64,000 bases of DNA, from NCBI GenBank assembly GCA_050951465.1, contig JBMNJC010000025.1:1-64000 (forward strand). Direction: 5' to 3'. Shown one piece after another: positions 54,507 through 62,939 of this stretch. A program made the position numbers and the translations under genes. Below the pieces are notes generated by a model. That model made no database searches, was not told the origin of the DNA, and saw nothing but the letters and a program-made list of their open reading frames with translations. This DNA is from JAAZHD01 sp012510895. Lineage in GTDB: Bacteria > Bacillota > Clostridia > Caldicoprobacterales > DTU083. Numbering within the stretch: position 1 is the first letter of the stretch; every line of letters begins with the position of its first letter.

Positions 54507-56060
54507 TTTTGCGTAATCAACTGCTCTTGTTTCACGTATTACGTTAATTTTTATTTGTCCTGGATATTCAAGCTCTTTTTCTACTTGCTTAACTATATCC
54601 CTAGCCATTAAAACCGCCTCTTCATCAGAAACCTTGTCTGGTTTCACTATAATTCGTATTTCTCTACCTGCCTGTATAGCAAATGACTTCTCAACTCCTG
54701 CGAATGAATTTGCTATTTTTTCTAAAGTGTCGAGTCTTTTAATATAGGCTTCTAAAGTTTCTCTTCTCGCTCCAGGCCTTGCTGCTGATATAGCGTCTGC
54801 AGCTTGAACTAATATAGCCTCCACTGTGGTTGCTTCAATGTCACCATGATGTGCTGCAATCGCATTGATAACGTCCTGGGACTCACGATATTTTTTTGCA
54901 AGCTCTGCACCTATTTGTGTGTGCGACCCTTCTACCTCATGATCTACTGCTTTGCCTATATCATGAAGTAAGCCTGCGCGTTTTGCCAACTTAATATCGG
55001 TACCTAATTCAGCTGCCATTATACCAGCAAGATATGATACTTCCAAGGAATGCTTTAATACATTCTGGCCATAGCTGGTTCGATATTTCAACCTGCCTAA
55101 TAATTTAACTAACTCTGGATGTAAATTGTGTATTCCAGCCTCAAAAACCGCATGTTCGCCTTCTTCTCGTATTTGGGTCTCTACTTCTTTCTTGGCTTTC
55201 TCTACCATTTCTTCAATGCGTGCTGGATGTATCCTGCCATCTATTATCAATTTTTCCAAAGCAATTCGAGCTACTTCACGACGAATGGGATCAAACCCGG
55301 AAAGAATAACAGCTTCAGGTGTATCATCGATAATCAAATCTATTCCAGTGGCTGTTTCTAACGTACGTATGTTCCGCCCCTCACGCCCTATAATTCTTCC
55401 CTTCATTTCATCGTTAGGTAGTGAAACCACCGATACAGTAGTTTCCGCAACATGATCAGCAGCAGACTTTTGAATTGCCAATGCTATTATATTACGCGCA
55501 TTTTTCTCCGCTTCTTCCCTGGCTCTTGCTTCAATATCACGATATTTCACAGCTATTTCATGAGTAATTTCCCGAACAACGCTATCCAATAACTGTTGCT
55601 TGGCCTGTTCTCTAGTAAGACCAGAAATACGTTCTAGCTCCGCAAGCTGTTCCTTATACTTCATTTCTATTTCTTCTTGTAAGATCTGAATTTCCTTTTG
55701 CTTGCAATTAAGAATTTCTTCCCTGGCCTCTAGAGATTCTAGCTTTCTGTCAAGGTTTTCTTCTTTTTGGTGAAGCCTTCTTTCCGTTCTCTGGGCTTCT
55801 ATTCGTCTATCCCGACTTTCCTTTTCTAATTCATTTCGCAGTTTATGAACTTCTTCTTTCGCTTCCAACAGGATTTCACGTTTTGTTGCTTCGGCTTGTT
55901 TATATGCTTCTTCTACTATTTTTTTGGCCGCTTCTTCTGCAGTTGTAATTTTACCTTCTGCAATACGCTTTCTGTAATAGTATCCGATAGCAATACTTAC
56001 AATGGCTACTACCAGGACAATTAATAATTGTAATGGTAGTGGTAGTCGGATTGGGTACAC
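54504..56060 (-). CDS. rny: Ribonuclease Y
   Basis: RNase Y starts decay of many mRNAs at the membrane. The 518-residue protein has an N-terminal membrane segment, a long coiled coil (residues about 35-190), a KH domain (GRIIGREGRNIRTLE) and an HD domain (LLHDIGKAVDHE). The only canonical start in frame, GTG at 56060, is embedded in the ribosome site GAGGAGGTG with a stop four codons before it; an ATC three codons later has the right distance (8 bases), so the real start is unclear. A promoter and two leader hairpins lie upstream. Confidence 0.95.
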   Translation of the reverse strand: MYPIRLPLPLQLLIVLVVAIVSIAIGYYYRKRIAEGKITTAEEAAKKIVEEAYKQAEATKREILLEAKEEVHKLRNELEKESRDRRIEAQRTERRLHQKEENLDRKLESLEAREEILNCKQKEIQILQEEIEMKYKEQLAELERISGLTREQAKQQLLDSVVREITHEIAVKYRDIEARAREEAEKNARNIIALAIQKSAADHVAETTVSVVSLPNDEMKGRIIGREGRNIRTLETATGIDLIIDDTPEAVILSGFDPIRREVARIALEKLIIDGRIHPARIEEMVEKAKKEVETQIREEGEHAVFEAGIHNLHPELVKLLGRLKYRTSYGQNVLKHSLEVSYLAGIMAAELGTDIKLAKRAGLLHDIGKAVDHEVEGSHTQIGAELAKKYRESQDVINAIAAHHGDIEATTVEAILVQAADAISAARPGARRETLEAYIKRLDTLEKIANSFAGVEKSFAIQAGREIRIIVKPDKVSDEEAVLMARDIVKQVEKELEYPGQIKINVIRETRAVDYAK

Positions 56061-56112
56061 CTCCTCAACTTATTGTTTAACTTTTCATTTCGCCTTTCAT
56101 CTTCTTTAATAA

Positions 56113-56213
56113 TAAAGCCGAGTATTGGAACTACTCGGTTACCAGTGTGTAATCCTATTTGAAAAAGCTTTACACCTTGGAAAAGCACCAAATGCTGAAT
56201 ATATTCAGCATTT
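56113..56213 (-). promoter_or_regulatory. Leader hairpins of rny
   Basis: The leader has a 24-base perfect palindrome at 56190-56213 (arm AAATGCTGA) that would fold at the 5' end of the mRNA, about 7 bases from the expected start site, and a second stem at 56115-56140 (CCGAGTA/TACTCGG) followed by a U-rich stretch. They may protect the 5' end, block early transcription or be a site for RNase Y itself. Function is inferred only. Confidence 0.5.
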
Positions 56214-56225
56214 GTATTTACGTTT

Positions 56226-56254
56226 ATTTTATAACTTTTTGGTAGGAGTGTCAA
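56226..56254 (-). promoter_or_regulatory. Sigma-A type promoter of rny
   Basis: TTGACA (56249-56254), a 17-nt spacer and TAAAAT (56226-56231) on the minus strand. The left end of element A2 starts 17 bases upstream of the -35. Confidence 0.8.
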
Positions 56255-57436
56255 GCAAAATACTAATAGCTTGTGTTTAACTTATGATAATGTCACCATG
56301 TAGACTCTCGTGATAAAATGTCACTTATGAAATGTGAGGTACGCTACTTGATGACACAAAAACAAATAACCAGATATACTATCATTAAAAAAACATTAGA
56401 AGGTAGTATGACTGTCGCAGAAGCTGCAGAAAGCTTAGGCTTGAGTACCCGCCAGATTATACGTCTACGAAACGGAGTGAGAGATAACGACGTGGGGGCA
56501 CTAATACACAAGAATCGAGGCCGAAAGCCAGCGCATGCTATCAGCGACGAGCTTAGACAGCAAATAGTAGAACTAAAGAGAGCGAAATACAAAGACGCAA
56601 ATTTCATGCACTTCCGAGAACTTCTGCAAGAGCATGAACACATAACAATAGGCTATACTGCACTGGCGATGCTCCTAAAGGAAGCTGGTGAAGAAAGTCC
56701 GAAAAAGCGCAGACGCTACAAACCGCATAGAAGGAGGGCCAGAAAGCCTCAGGAAGGTTTGCTCATCCAAATGGATGCTACCCCTTACACTTGGTTCAAT
56801 GATGGTAAGCGGTATGCATTGCATGGAGCCATAGATGATGCCACAGGCAAGATAGTAGGCCTTTACATTACTAAGAACGAGTGTCTGCATGGCTACTTCG
56901 AAACGACCCGGCAGATTATTGAAGGTTTCGGTGTTCCTGTCAGCATTTATGCAGACCGACATACCATATTTCTTTCAAACAAAGCTGGGAAACTAACAAT
57001 AGAAGAACAGCTTCAAGGTAAGGTTTGCAATGATACTCAGTTTGGCCGGGCGATGAAAGAACTTGGGGTAACCCTCATAGCAGCCAGGTCACCTCAAGCT
57101 AAAGGCCGCGTTGAACGTCTGTGGGACACACTTCAATCGAGGGTGCCTGTCGAATTTGCACTCAGAAATATCAGCACAATCGATGAGGCAAATGAGTTTT
57201 TGAAAGAATATATTCCCAGGTTCAACAGCAAGTTCTCAGTAAATCCTACGGATACGGAATCAGCTTATTCTCCCTTAAGAGAAGGCATGGATCTTAACAA
57301 TATTCTTTGTGTCAAGGAAAAAAGAATGGCCGATAAAGGCGGTGTATTCTCCTACTGTGGCAAGCACTTCAAGATTACCCCGCAGAAAAATCAGCCATCC
57401 TTCTCGACCAAAAAACAAATTAACGTATTCGTAAGC

Positions 57437-57465
57437 AGTATAACAGGTGTTCGCGCAGAATACAA
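57437..57465 (-). promoter_or_regulatory. Promoter-like site inside element A, target of B2
   Basis: TTGTAT (57460-57465), 17-nt spacer and TATACT (57437-57442) on the minus strand, inside the transposase gene. The B2 target copy begins directly after the -35. Its activity is not known; it is listed because of the shared insertion pattern. Confidence 0.45.
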
Positions 57466-57483
57466 TGGGGTAGTTTATCCAAC
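57466..57483. repeat. 18-bp target duplication of B2, left copy (right copy 59342-59359)
   Basis: tggggtagtttatccaac is present without mismatch on both sides of B2, if the extra 48 bp of its left end are counted as part of the element. Confidence 0.93.
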
Positions 57484-57606
57484 TGTTCATCCATATATAT
57501 ACATGACTAATATGTCAATATTTTTAGGTTTTGTAGTTATTCTATGATAATGTCATGTTGAATTTATTCTGATAAAATGTCATGTATGCGAAAGGAGATA
57601 TTCAAC

Positions 57607-58950
57607 ATGACTCAAAAAGAGATAACCAGGCTCAGAGTCATTAATCAAACTATCGATAAGGTAATAACCATCCGAGAGGCTGCCGAGCTTTTAAACCTCA
57701 GTGAACGCCAAGTAATACGATTAAAAGGAGGAGTTATTCAAGAAGGAGCTGCGTTCATCATCCATAAAAATAGAGGTCGTAAACCAAAGCATGCTGTACC
57801 GGATAAAACCAGAGATTCTATCATCGAGCTTAAGCAGACTAAGTATGAAGAAGCCAATTTTAATCACTTTCAGGAACTTCTTGAAAAGTACGAGGAGATC
57901 CAAGTAAGTTACTCTACAGTGCATAGGGTTTTAATAGAAGCAGGTATCAAGAGCCCCAAAAGTCATCGTAAACGTAAGGCGCATCATAGGAGGAAAAGAA
58001 AGCCTCAAAAAGGTATGTTGGTTCAAATTGATGCATCTCCCCATGAATGGATTATTGGCGAAGAATGCTTTGACCTTCATGGTGCCATAGATGATGCTAC
58101 AGGCGAGATTCTTGCCCTTTACTTTACTCCCAATGAGTGTATGGAAGGATACTTTGAAATTGTAAGACAAGTAGTTACGAATCACGGTATTCCAACCAGC
58201 CTCTACTGCGATCGCCATACTATATTTGTCTCTCCCAATGATGGCAAGTTATCTATTGAAGAACAATTAGATGGCAAAGTAGTTAACCTCACCCAATTTG
58301 GTAGAGCCATGGAGGAGCTGGGCATTAATATTATTAAAGCTAGTTCCCCCCAAGCCAAAGGCCGTATTGAAAGGCTATGGGGCACTCTCCAAAGCAGGCT
58401 TCCTGTTGAGTTCAAGATCCATGGTATCACTACCATGGAAGCTGCAAATGCCTTCTTAGCAGCGTTTATTGATGAATATAACAAGAAATTCGGAGTGGAA
58501 CCAGAAGATCCCACGCCAGCCTTTAGAGCCTTGGAGCCAAGCATCAATCTTGACTATATTCTTTGTATAAAAGAGGAGCGCACCATTATCGAGAGTTCAG
58601 CTTTCTCATACAAAGGCCAATATTATCAGCTCGCTAAAAACGGTGAAAAAGCAGCTGCCATGCCAAAGGCCAAACTTACCGTTTTAAGCAGCTCCAAAAT
58701 CGGTGTAAAAGCTATTTATGCCGATGTTGTATATGACACCAAGGCACTGGCTGAACGTCCTAAAAAGGCCGTTGCAGGTTCTTCTAAGTCACAAGGCCGA
58801 GAACAATGCCGTAAAAGAGTTAGACCTGCATATGACCACCCATGGCGCCAATCGCCAGATAAAAAACCCATGCTCTCGTATGAGGAAACGGATACTGAAA
58901 TCATTGAAATGCTAAATGATTTATTCAGTTCCACCAGAGCATGGGCCTAA
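57607..58950 (+). CDS. Transposase of element B2 (IS1202-like)
   Basis: The 447-residue product is the same as that of B1: helix-turn-helix, basic linker and DDE residues in VQIDASP, YCDRHT and GRIERLW. Start behind AAAGGAGAT. Being intact in two copies suggests recent activity. Confidence 0.93.
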   Translation: MTQKEITRLRVINQTIDKVITIREAAELLNLSERQVIRLKGGVIQEGAAFIIHKNRGRKPKHAVPDKTRDSIIELKQTKYEEANFNHFQELLEKYEEIQVSYSTVHRVLIEAGIKSPKSHRKRKAHHRRKRKPQKGMLVQIDASPHEWIIGEECFDLHGAIDDATGEILALYFTPNECMEGYFEIVRQVVTNHGIPTSLYCDRHTIFVSPNDGKLSIEEQLDGKVVNLTQFGRAMEELGINIIKASSPQAKGRIERLWGTLQSRLPVEFKIHGITTMEAANAFLAAFIDEYNKKFGVEPEDPTPAFRALEPSINLDYILCIKEERTIIESSAFSYKGQYYQLAKNGEKAAAMPKAKLTVLSSSKIGVKAIYADVVYDTKALAERPKKAVAGSSKSQGREQCRKRVRPAYDHPWRQSPDKKPMLSYEETDTEIIEMLNDLFSSTRAWA

Positions 58951-59193
58951 ACCATAATACTATCATACCCTTTTACCCCCATTTGTTGCAAGGGCTTGTT
59001 TCGCCATGCTCTTTTTTATCGCTTAAATGCGAAAAGCTTGCTTTTTTAGCTGATTCCCGAGGCGCCTTTATCTGAAAATGCTCGTTGTTAGCGGCCGCCA
59101 TGCTATACTGGTAATTCCGGGGGGTATGGATATGTGTTCTAGCTTGCTTTCTCCCTTCATCCCTCGGCAAGTAAGCCCTCAGCATGGCGGAAT

Positions 59194-59237
59194 GAGTATG
59201 TCAAGGATAAGCCACGCTTTTGGCCCTTGACATGCTC
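59194..59237 (+). other. Hairpin in the non-coding part of element B2
   Basis: GAGTATGTCAAGG and CCTTGACATGCTC pair (one mismatch) around an 18-base loop, the same structure as at 40460-40503 in B1. Confidence 0.65.
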
Positions 59238-59359
59238 ATTAGCGATGTAGATTTTACTTAGTATATTTTTTGGTGTAAAGGTGACATTTTCACTGATTAA
59301 AACCACTCGCTTTTAGGTGACATTTTCATAGATTATTGACATGGGGTAGTTTATCCAAC

Positions 59360-59546
59360 AGTGCCTTTCATAAAGCCTGCCAGAGGGACTAAAGCCACTG
59401 AACCTAAGCAACACAAGACCTATAGGCCTCCGGATGATCATTACTACAAATACGGCCAAAGCCTGTTCCTTAAACTAACTTACGAAGATTCTGATCAGGA
59501 AATTCTTGAAATGCTCAATAATATTTTCTTAAGGAAATATTCATAG
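59360..59546 (+). pseudogene. Transposase of element A2, 3' remainder
   Basis: Continues the A2 transposase (VPFIKPARGTKATEP ... EDSDQEILEMLNNIF) to its normal stop. It is cut off from the 5' part by B2. Confidence 0.88.
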
Positions 59547-59578
59547 TTTTCAAGGTTCGGCATCATAATCATTATTGA

Positions 59579-59684
59579 TTGTCAAGGGAAGGGTGGAGAT
59601 TTTCGCAGAAAATACTACCCGACCTTGACAACGGTAGTATAGTACACTCTGGATTGGCCTTCCGGCATATCTATCCGGAAGGCC
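59579..59684 (+). terminator. Hairpin and terminator of element A2
   Basis: The TTGTCAAGG/CCTTGACAA nested stem (59579-59631) is followed by the GGCCTTCCGG/CCGGAAGGCC terminator stem (59656-59684), as in A1. Confidence 0.65.
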
Positions 59685-59789
59685 TTAATTAAAAACTACT
59701 TCATAGATATTATTAGGTGACATTCTCTAGCGAGAATTAACTCCTTTTTAATATCTTTTTAGGTGACATTTTCAAAAGTTATTGACATA

Positions 59790-61031
59790 TTAATTATAGG
59801 TTTTCTGAAGATATAATCGTAACCAGTTGAGCAAATGCATTGAGGCATCCCTTTTTATACGCAATCTATTGCCTCTCAGACGAAGCATTTTTGTTAATGT
59901 TCTTTCTTTACTGGCAATAGCCATATAAACCAATCCAATAGGTTTTGATTTAGTGGCTCCGCCGGGACCTGCTATTCCAGTTACTGCAGCACCAATATCG
60001 GATCCGGAAGTTCTTAATATTCCTTCAGCCATTTCCTTAGCAACTTGATCACTTACTGCACCATGCTTTTCTAATGTATCTGGTGAAACACCCAGACGAA
60101 CAATTTTTGCGTTATTACTGTAGGTGACGCAACTTTCTAAAAATACTTCTGATGAGCCGGGATTATTAGTAATCATATTTGAAATATTGCCACCGGTACA
60201 AGATTCTGCCAAAGCCAATCGCAGTCCATTCTTACGCAATAGCTGAACTACAACTGACTCTAAGGTATCTGTATTATATCCATAAACTGCATCACCTAAT
60301 CTGTTCTCAATCTCTTTCTGAATCGGTTTTATTAATTCTATCGCCTTCTGTTGTGTTTCCGCTTTGGCAGTAATTCTGAGAATTACTTCGCCAGAACCGG
60401 CTAATGGTGCTATAGTAGGATTACTCTGTCGCAATAATAAATCCTTAATACACTCCTCGACAACAGATTCTCCTATTCCAAAAACATGTATAATTTGAGA
60501 ATAAATACTATGTTTAGTCTTATGCAATAAATATGGATACACAAAATCTTTAAACATAGGTTGCAGCTCCATAGGCGGTCCAGGAAGTATAATATATATT
60601 TTGTTATTATTTTCAATTATTGCACCTGGTGCAGTTCCATTTTTATTCTCAAAAACTATGGCTTCCTTAGGAAACATTGCTTGCTTTATGTTATTCTCTG
60701 ACATGTTTCTTCCAAGGGATTTAAAATATTTTTGAATCCTCTGAAGGCTGGGTGGATGAATCTCTAATTTTAGTCCCAGGAATTCGGTCACAGCTTCTTT
60801 TGTAATGTCATCCATAGTTGGCCCTAATCCACCGGTAGTAATTACAATATCAGAACGCTCTGTGGCCAGTTTCAACGCCTGTAGAACTCGACTATAATTG
60901 TCTCCTACAGTAGTATGCCAAAAAACATCAATACCTAAGGCTGATAACTGCTCGGAAATGAACTGTGCATCAGTATTGGCTATCTGTCCCAAGAGTAATT
61001 CACTACCAATTCCAATGATTTCAGCGTTCAT
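59790..61031 (-). CDS. cinA: Competence/damage-inducible protein CinA
   Basis: The 413-residue protein has an N-terminal MoaB/MogA-like domain (IGSELLLGQIANTDAQ, TTGGLGPTMDD) and a C-terminal nicotinamide-nucleotide amidohydrolase domain (ALAESCTGGNISNMI, AVTGIAGPGG). Length is normal. GGAGAT precedes the ATG. Its stop is 2 bases from the right end of A2. In Bacillus and Clostridium recA follows cinA or pgsA here. Confidence 0.95.
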   Translation of the reverse strand: MNAEIIGIGSELLLGQIANTDAQFISEQLSALGIDVFWHTTVGDNYSRVLQALKLATERSDIVITTGGLGPTMDDITKEAVTEFLGLKLEIHPPSLQRIQKYFKSLGRNMSENNIKQAMFPKEAIVFENKNGTAPGAIIENNNKIYIILPGPPMELQPMFKDFVYPYLLHKTKHSIYSQIIHVFGIGESVVEECIKDLLLRQSNPTIAPLAGSGEVILRITAKAETQQKAIELIKPIQKEIENRLGDAVYGYNTDTLESVVVQLLRKNGLRLALAESCTGGNISNMITNNPGSSEVFLESCVTYSNNAKIVRLGVSPDTLEKHGAVSDQVAKEMAEGILRTSGSDIGAAVTGIAGPGGATKSKPIGLVYMAIASKERTLTKMLRLRGNRLRIKRDASMHLLNWLRLYLQKTYN

Positions 61032-61042
61032 AATTATCTCCT

Positions 61043-61597
61043 TTATCTAAATTTGCCGTTTTGCAGTTTGAAAACATCCTTGTTTTTATAAATATAATCT
61101 ATGCCTGAAATTATAGTAACAATTACTGAAATAAATAAAACTATTTGATCAAAAGGAACACCTATAAACCTAAAAGGAAAGTTATCCAACATTAATGTTA
61201 TAATAGCTACTATCTGAAGTACAGTTTTTAATTTCCCCCACCAACTCGCAGCAATGACCTTTCCCTCTGTTACTGCTAATAATCGAAAACCAGTTATGAT
61301 AAATTCTCGGCTAATTATAATAATTGCTGCAACTGAAGAAACTTTTCCCATTTCTACCAAACTAATTAAGGCTGATGTCACCAATAGCTTATCAGCTAAG
61401 GGATCAATAAATTTACCAAAATTCGTAATTTCATTTCTCTTTCTTGCAATGTAACCATCTAAGCTGTCCGTACACGCAGCAAGAACAAAAATTAGTGATG
61501 CCACATATTTGTGATAAGGAAATGTTGTTAATAAAATAATAATAAATAGAGGTATCAACAATATCCGAATTATCGTTATTTTATTTGCGAGATTCAT
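61043..61597 (-). CDS. pgsA: CDP-diacylglycerol-glycerol-3-phosphate 3-phosphatidyltransferase
   Basis: It makes phosphatidylglycerol phosphate. The 184-residue membrane protein has the CDP-alcohol transferase motif in DSLDGYIARKRNEITNFGKF and FIDPLADK. The ATG at 61597 follows GGGGGAAG and overlaps the rimO end by 17 bp. Confidence 0.95.
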   Translation of the reverse strand: MNLANKITIIRILLIPLFIIILLTTFPYHKYVASLIFVLAACTDSLDGYIARKRNEITNFGKFIDPLADKLLVTSALISLVEMGKVSSVAAIIIISREFIITGFRLLAVTEGKVIAASWWGKLKTVLQIVAIITLMLDNFPFRFIGVPFDQIVLFISVIVTIISGIDYIYKNKDVFKLQNGKFR

Positions 61598-62918
61598 ATG
61601 CTTCCCCCAATAAATCATATTCAAAAGCTCTAGTAATTCTTACATCGGTAAACTCACCGATCTTTAGTGGATTATCACTACTAATATAAACTAAACCATC
61701 TACCTCTGGAGCTTCACCATAAGAACGGCCATAGTAAATCCCATCCGACTCTATTCCTTCTACCAGCACTTTACAAACCTGTGTCTGTCTTCTCCTTAAG
61801 AGACGTCTTGATGTTTTGCTTTGGATGGCCATTAATTGAGAACGACGCTCTTTTTTCACAGCTTCCTCAACTTGATTTGGAAAGGAGGCAGCAGGCGTAT
61901 TTTCTTCCCTAGAATAAGCGAATACACCAATATGCTGGAAGTAACCTTCTTTGACAAAATCAACTAGTTCCTTATATTCACTTTCACCTTCTCCTGGGAA
62001 ACCAACAATGAGTGAAGTTCGTAGGACTATATCAGGAATGCGCTTTCTTATTGTATCTAGTAAATTTCTTATATGAAACCCATCAATTTTTCGATTCATT
62101 CTTTTTAAAATATTTTGATTAATATGCTGGAGAGGGATATCCAGATAATTGCATATTTTCGCTTCGCTGGCTATTAAATCTATTAATTCATCTGTTACTC
62201 GATCCGGATAGCAATACATTAAGCGGATCCATTCAAGGCCATGAATACTGCAAAGCTCCCTTAAGAGTGTGACTAGGTTGTATTTCCCATCAGTATCCTG
62301 CCCATATCGAGAAATATCTTGTGCAATAATGACAAGTTCCTTAATACCAGTTTGCACCAATGACTTAGCTTCATCAATAAGTCCGGTAACTGATCTGCTT
62401 CTGAATCGCCCTCGTAACTTTGGTATTATACAATAAGTGCAGCAGTTATCACAACCTTCTGCTATTTTTAAATAGGCAGTAGAACCTGTTGTGCTTAACA
62501 TTCTGGGCAAACCGTCATCTAACTGAGCAGATAAATTACCCAAATAATTATCACGAGAGCTTCCCTCATTTAACTCTTCTAAAATATCAACAATGCGACT
62601 ATAGTTCCCTGTACCTACTATGACATCAATCTCCGGAATCTCAGCTAAAAGTTCTTTGCTGTATCTTTGCCCTAAGCAACCAGTTATTATTAAAGCTTTG
62701 CAGTTGCCCTGTCTTTTATATTTTGCTTGCTCCAATATAGCTTGTATTGATTCTTCTTTGGCAGGTCCAATGAAACCGCATGTGTTGACGATAATGATAT
62801 CGGCATCATCTGATTGGTTTACAATTTTATAACCATGTTTATGAAGAAGCCCTAGCATAACTTCTGCATCAACTTGATTTTTAGCACATCCCAAGGATAT
62901 TATTCCTATTTTATGCAA
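61581..62918 (-). CDS. rimO: Ribosomal protein S12 methylthiotransferase RimO
   Basis: The 445-residue radical-SAM protein has the UPF0004 N-terminus (SLGCAKNQVDAEVM), the motif CDNCCTYC and a C-terminal TRAM domain. It is distinct from miaB at 5664. The order ftsK-rimO-pgsA-cinA is the common one in clostridia. Confidence 0.95.
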   Translation of the reverse strand: MHKIGIISLGCAKNQVDAEVMLGLLHKHGYKIVNQSDDADIIIVNTCGFIGPAKEESIQAILEQAKYKRQGNCKALIITGCLGQRYSKELLAEIPEIDVIVGTGNYSRIVDILEELNEGSSRDNYLGNLSAQLDDGLPRMLSTTGSTAYLKIAEGCDNCCTYCIIPKLRGRFRSRSVTGLIDEAKSLVQTGIKELVIIAQDISRYGQDTDGKYNLVTLLRELCSIHGLEWIRLMYCYPDRVTDELIDLIASEAKICNYLDIPLQHINQNILKRMNRKIDGFHIRNLLDTIRKRIPDIVLRTSLIVGFPGEGESEYKELVDFVKEGYFQHIGVFAYSREENTPAASFPNQVEEAVKKERRSQLMAIQSKTSRRLLRRRQTQVCKVLVEGIESDGIYYGRSYGEAPEVDGLVYISSDNPLKIGEFTDVRITRAFEYDLLGEAYESRK

Positions 62919-62939
62919 TGGAAAGAGATCTCCTTTCTA

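Larger units (their letters stand above)
56351..57483 (+). pseudogene. Transposase of element A2, 5' part
   Basis: The frame is intact and lacks the two insertions of A1, with the helix-turn-helix and all three DDE acidic residues. It is broken by B2 after the codons for GVVYPT. The 3' remainder is at 59360-59546. Confidence 0.9.
57484..59341 (+). mobile_element. IS1202-like element B, copy 2 (B2), with a 48-bp extended left end
   Basis: From 57532 to 59341 this copy matches B1 (1810 against 1809 bp; one extra G in a G-run near 59120). Between the target copy and the normal left end (TGTAGTTATT at 57532) are 48 extra bases beginning TGTTCATCC. The 18-bp duplication abuts these extra bases, so they moved with the element. 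Confidence 0.92.
56272..59787 (+). mobile_element. IS1202-like element A, copy 2 (A2), interrupted by element B2
   Basis: Left end TGTGTTTAAC at 56272, right end ATTGACA at 59787; both intact. Element B2 lies inside at 57484-59341. The flanks of A2 do not match (left: gcaaaatactaatagct; right: tattaattataggtttt), unlike A1, B1 and B2, so the far side of this locus was changed after insertion by deletion or recombination. The right end is 2 bases from the cinA stop. Confidence 0.92.

Noticed and set aside
57577..59185. Minus-strand open frames inside element B copies
   Set aside because: Shadows of the transposase gene or of the GC-rich spacer, present in both copies simply because the copies are nearly identical.
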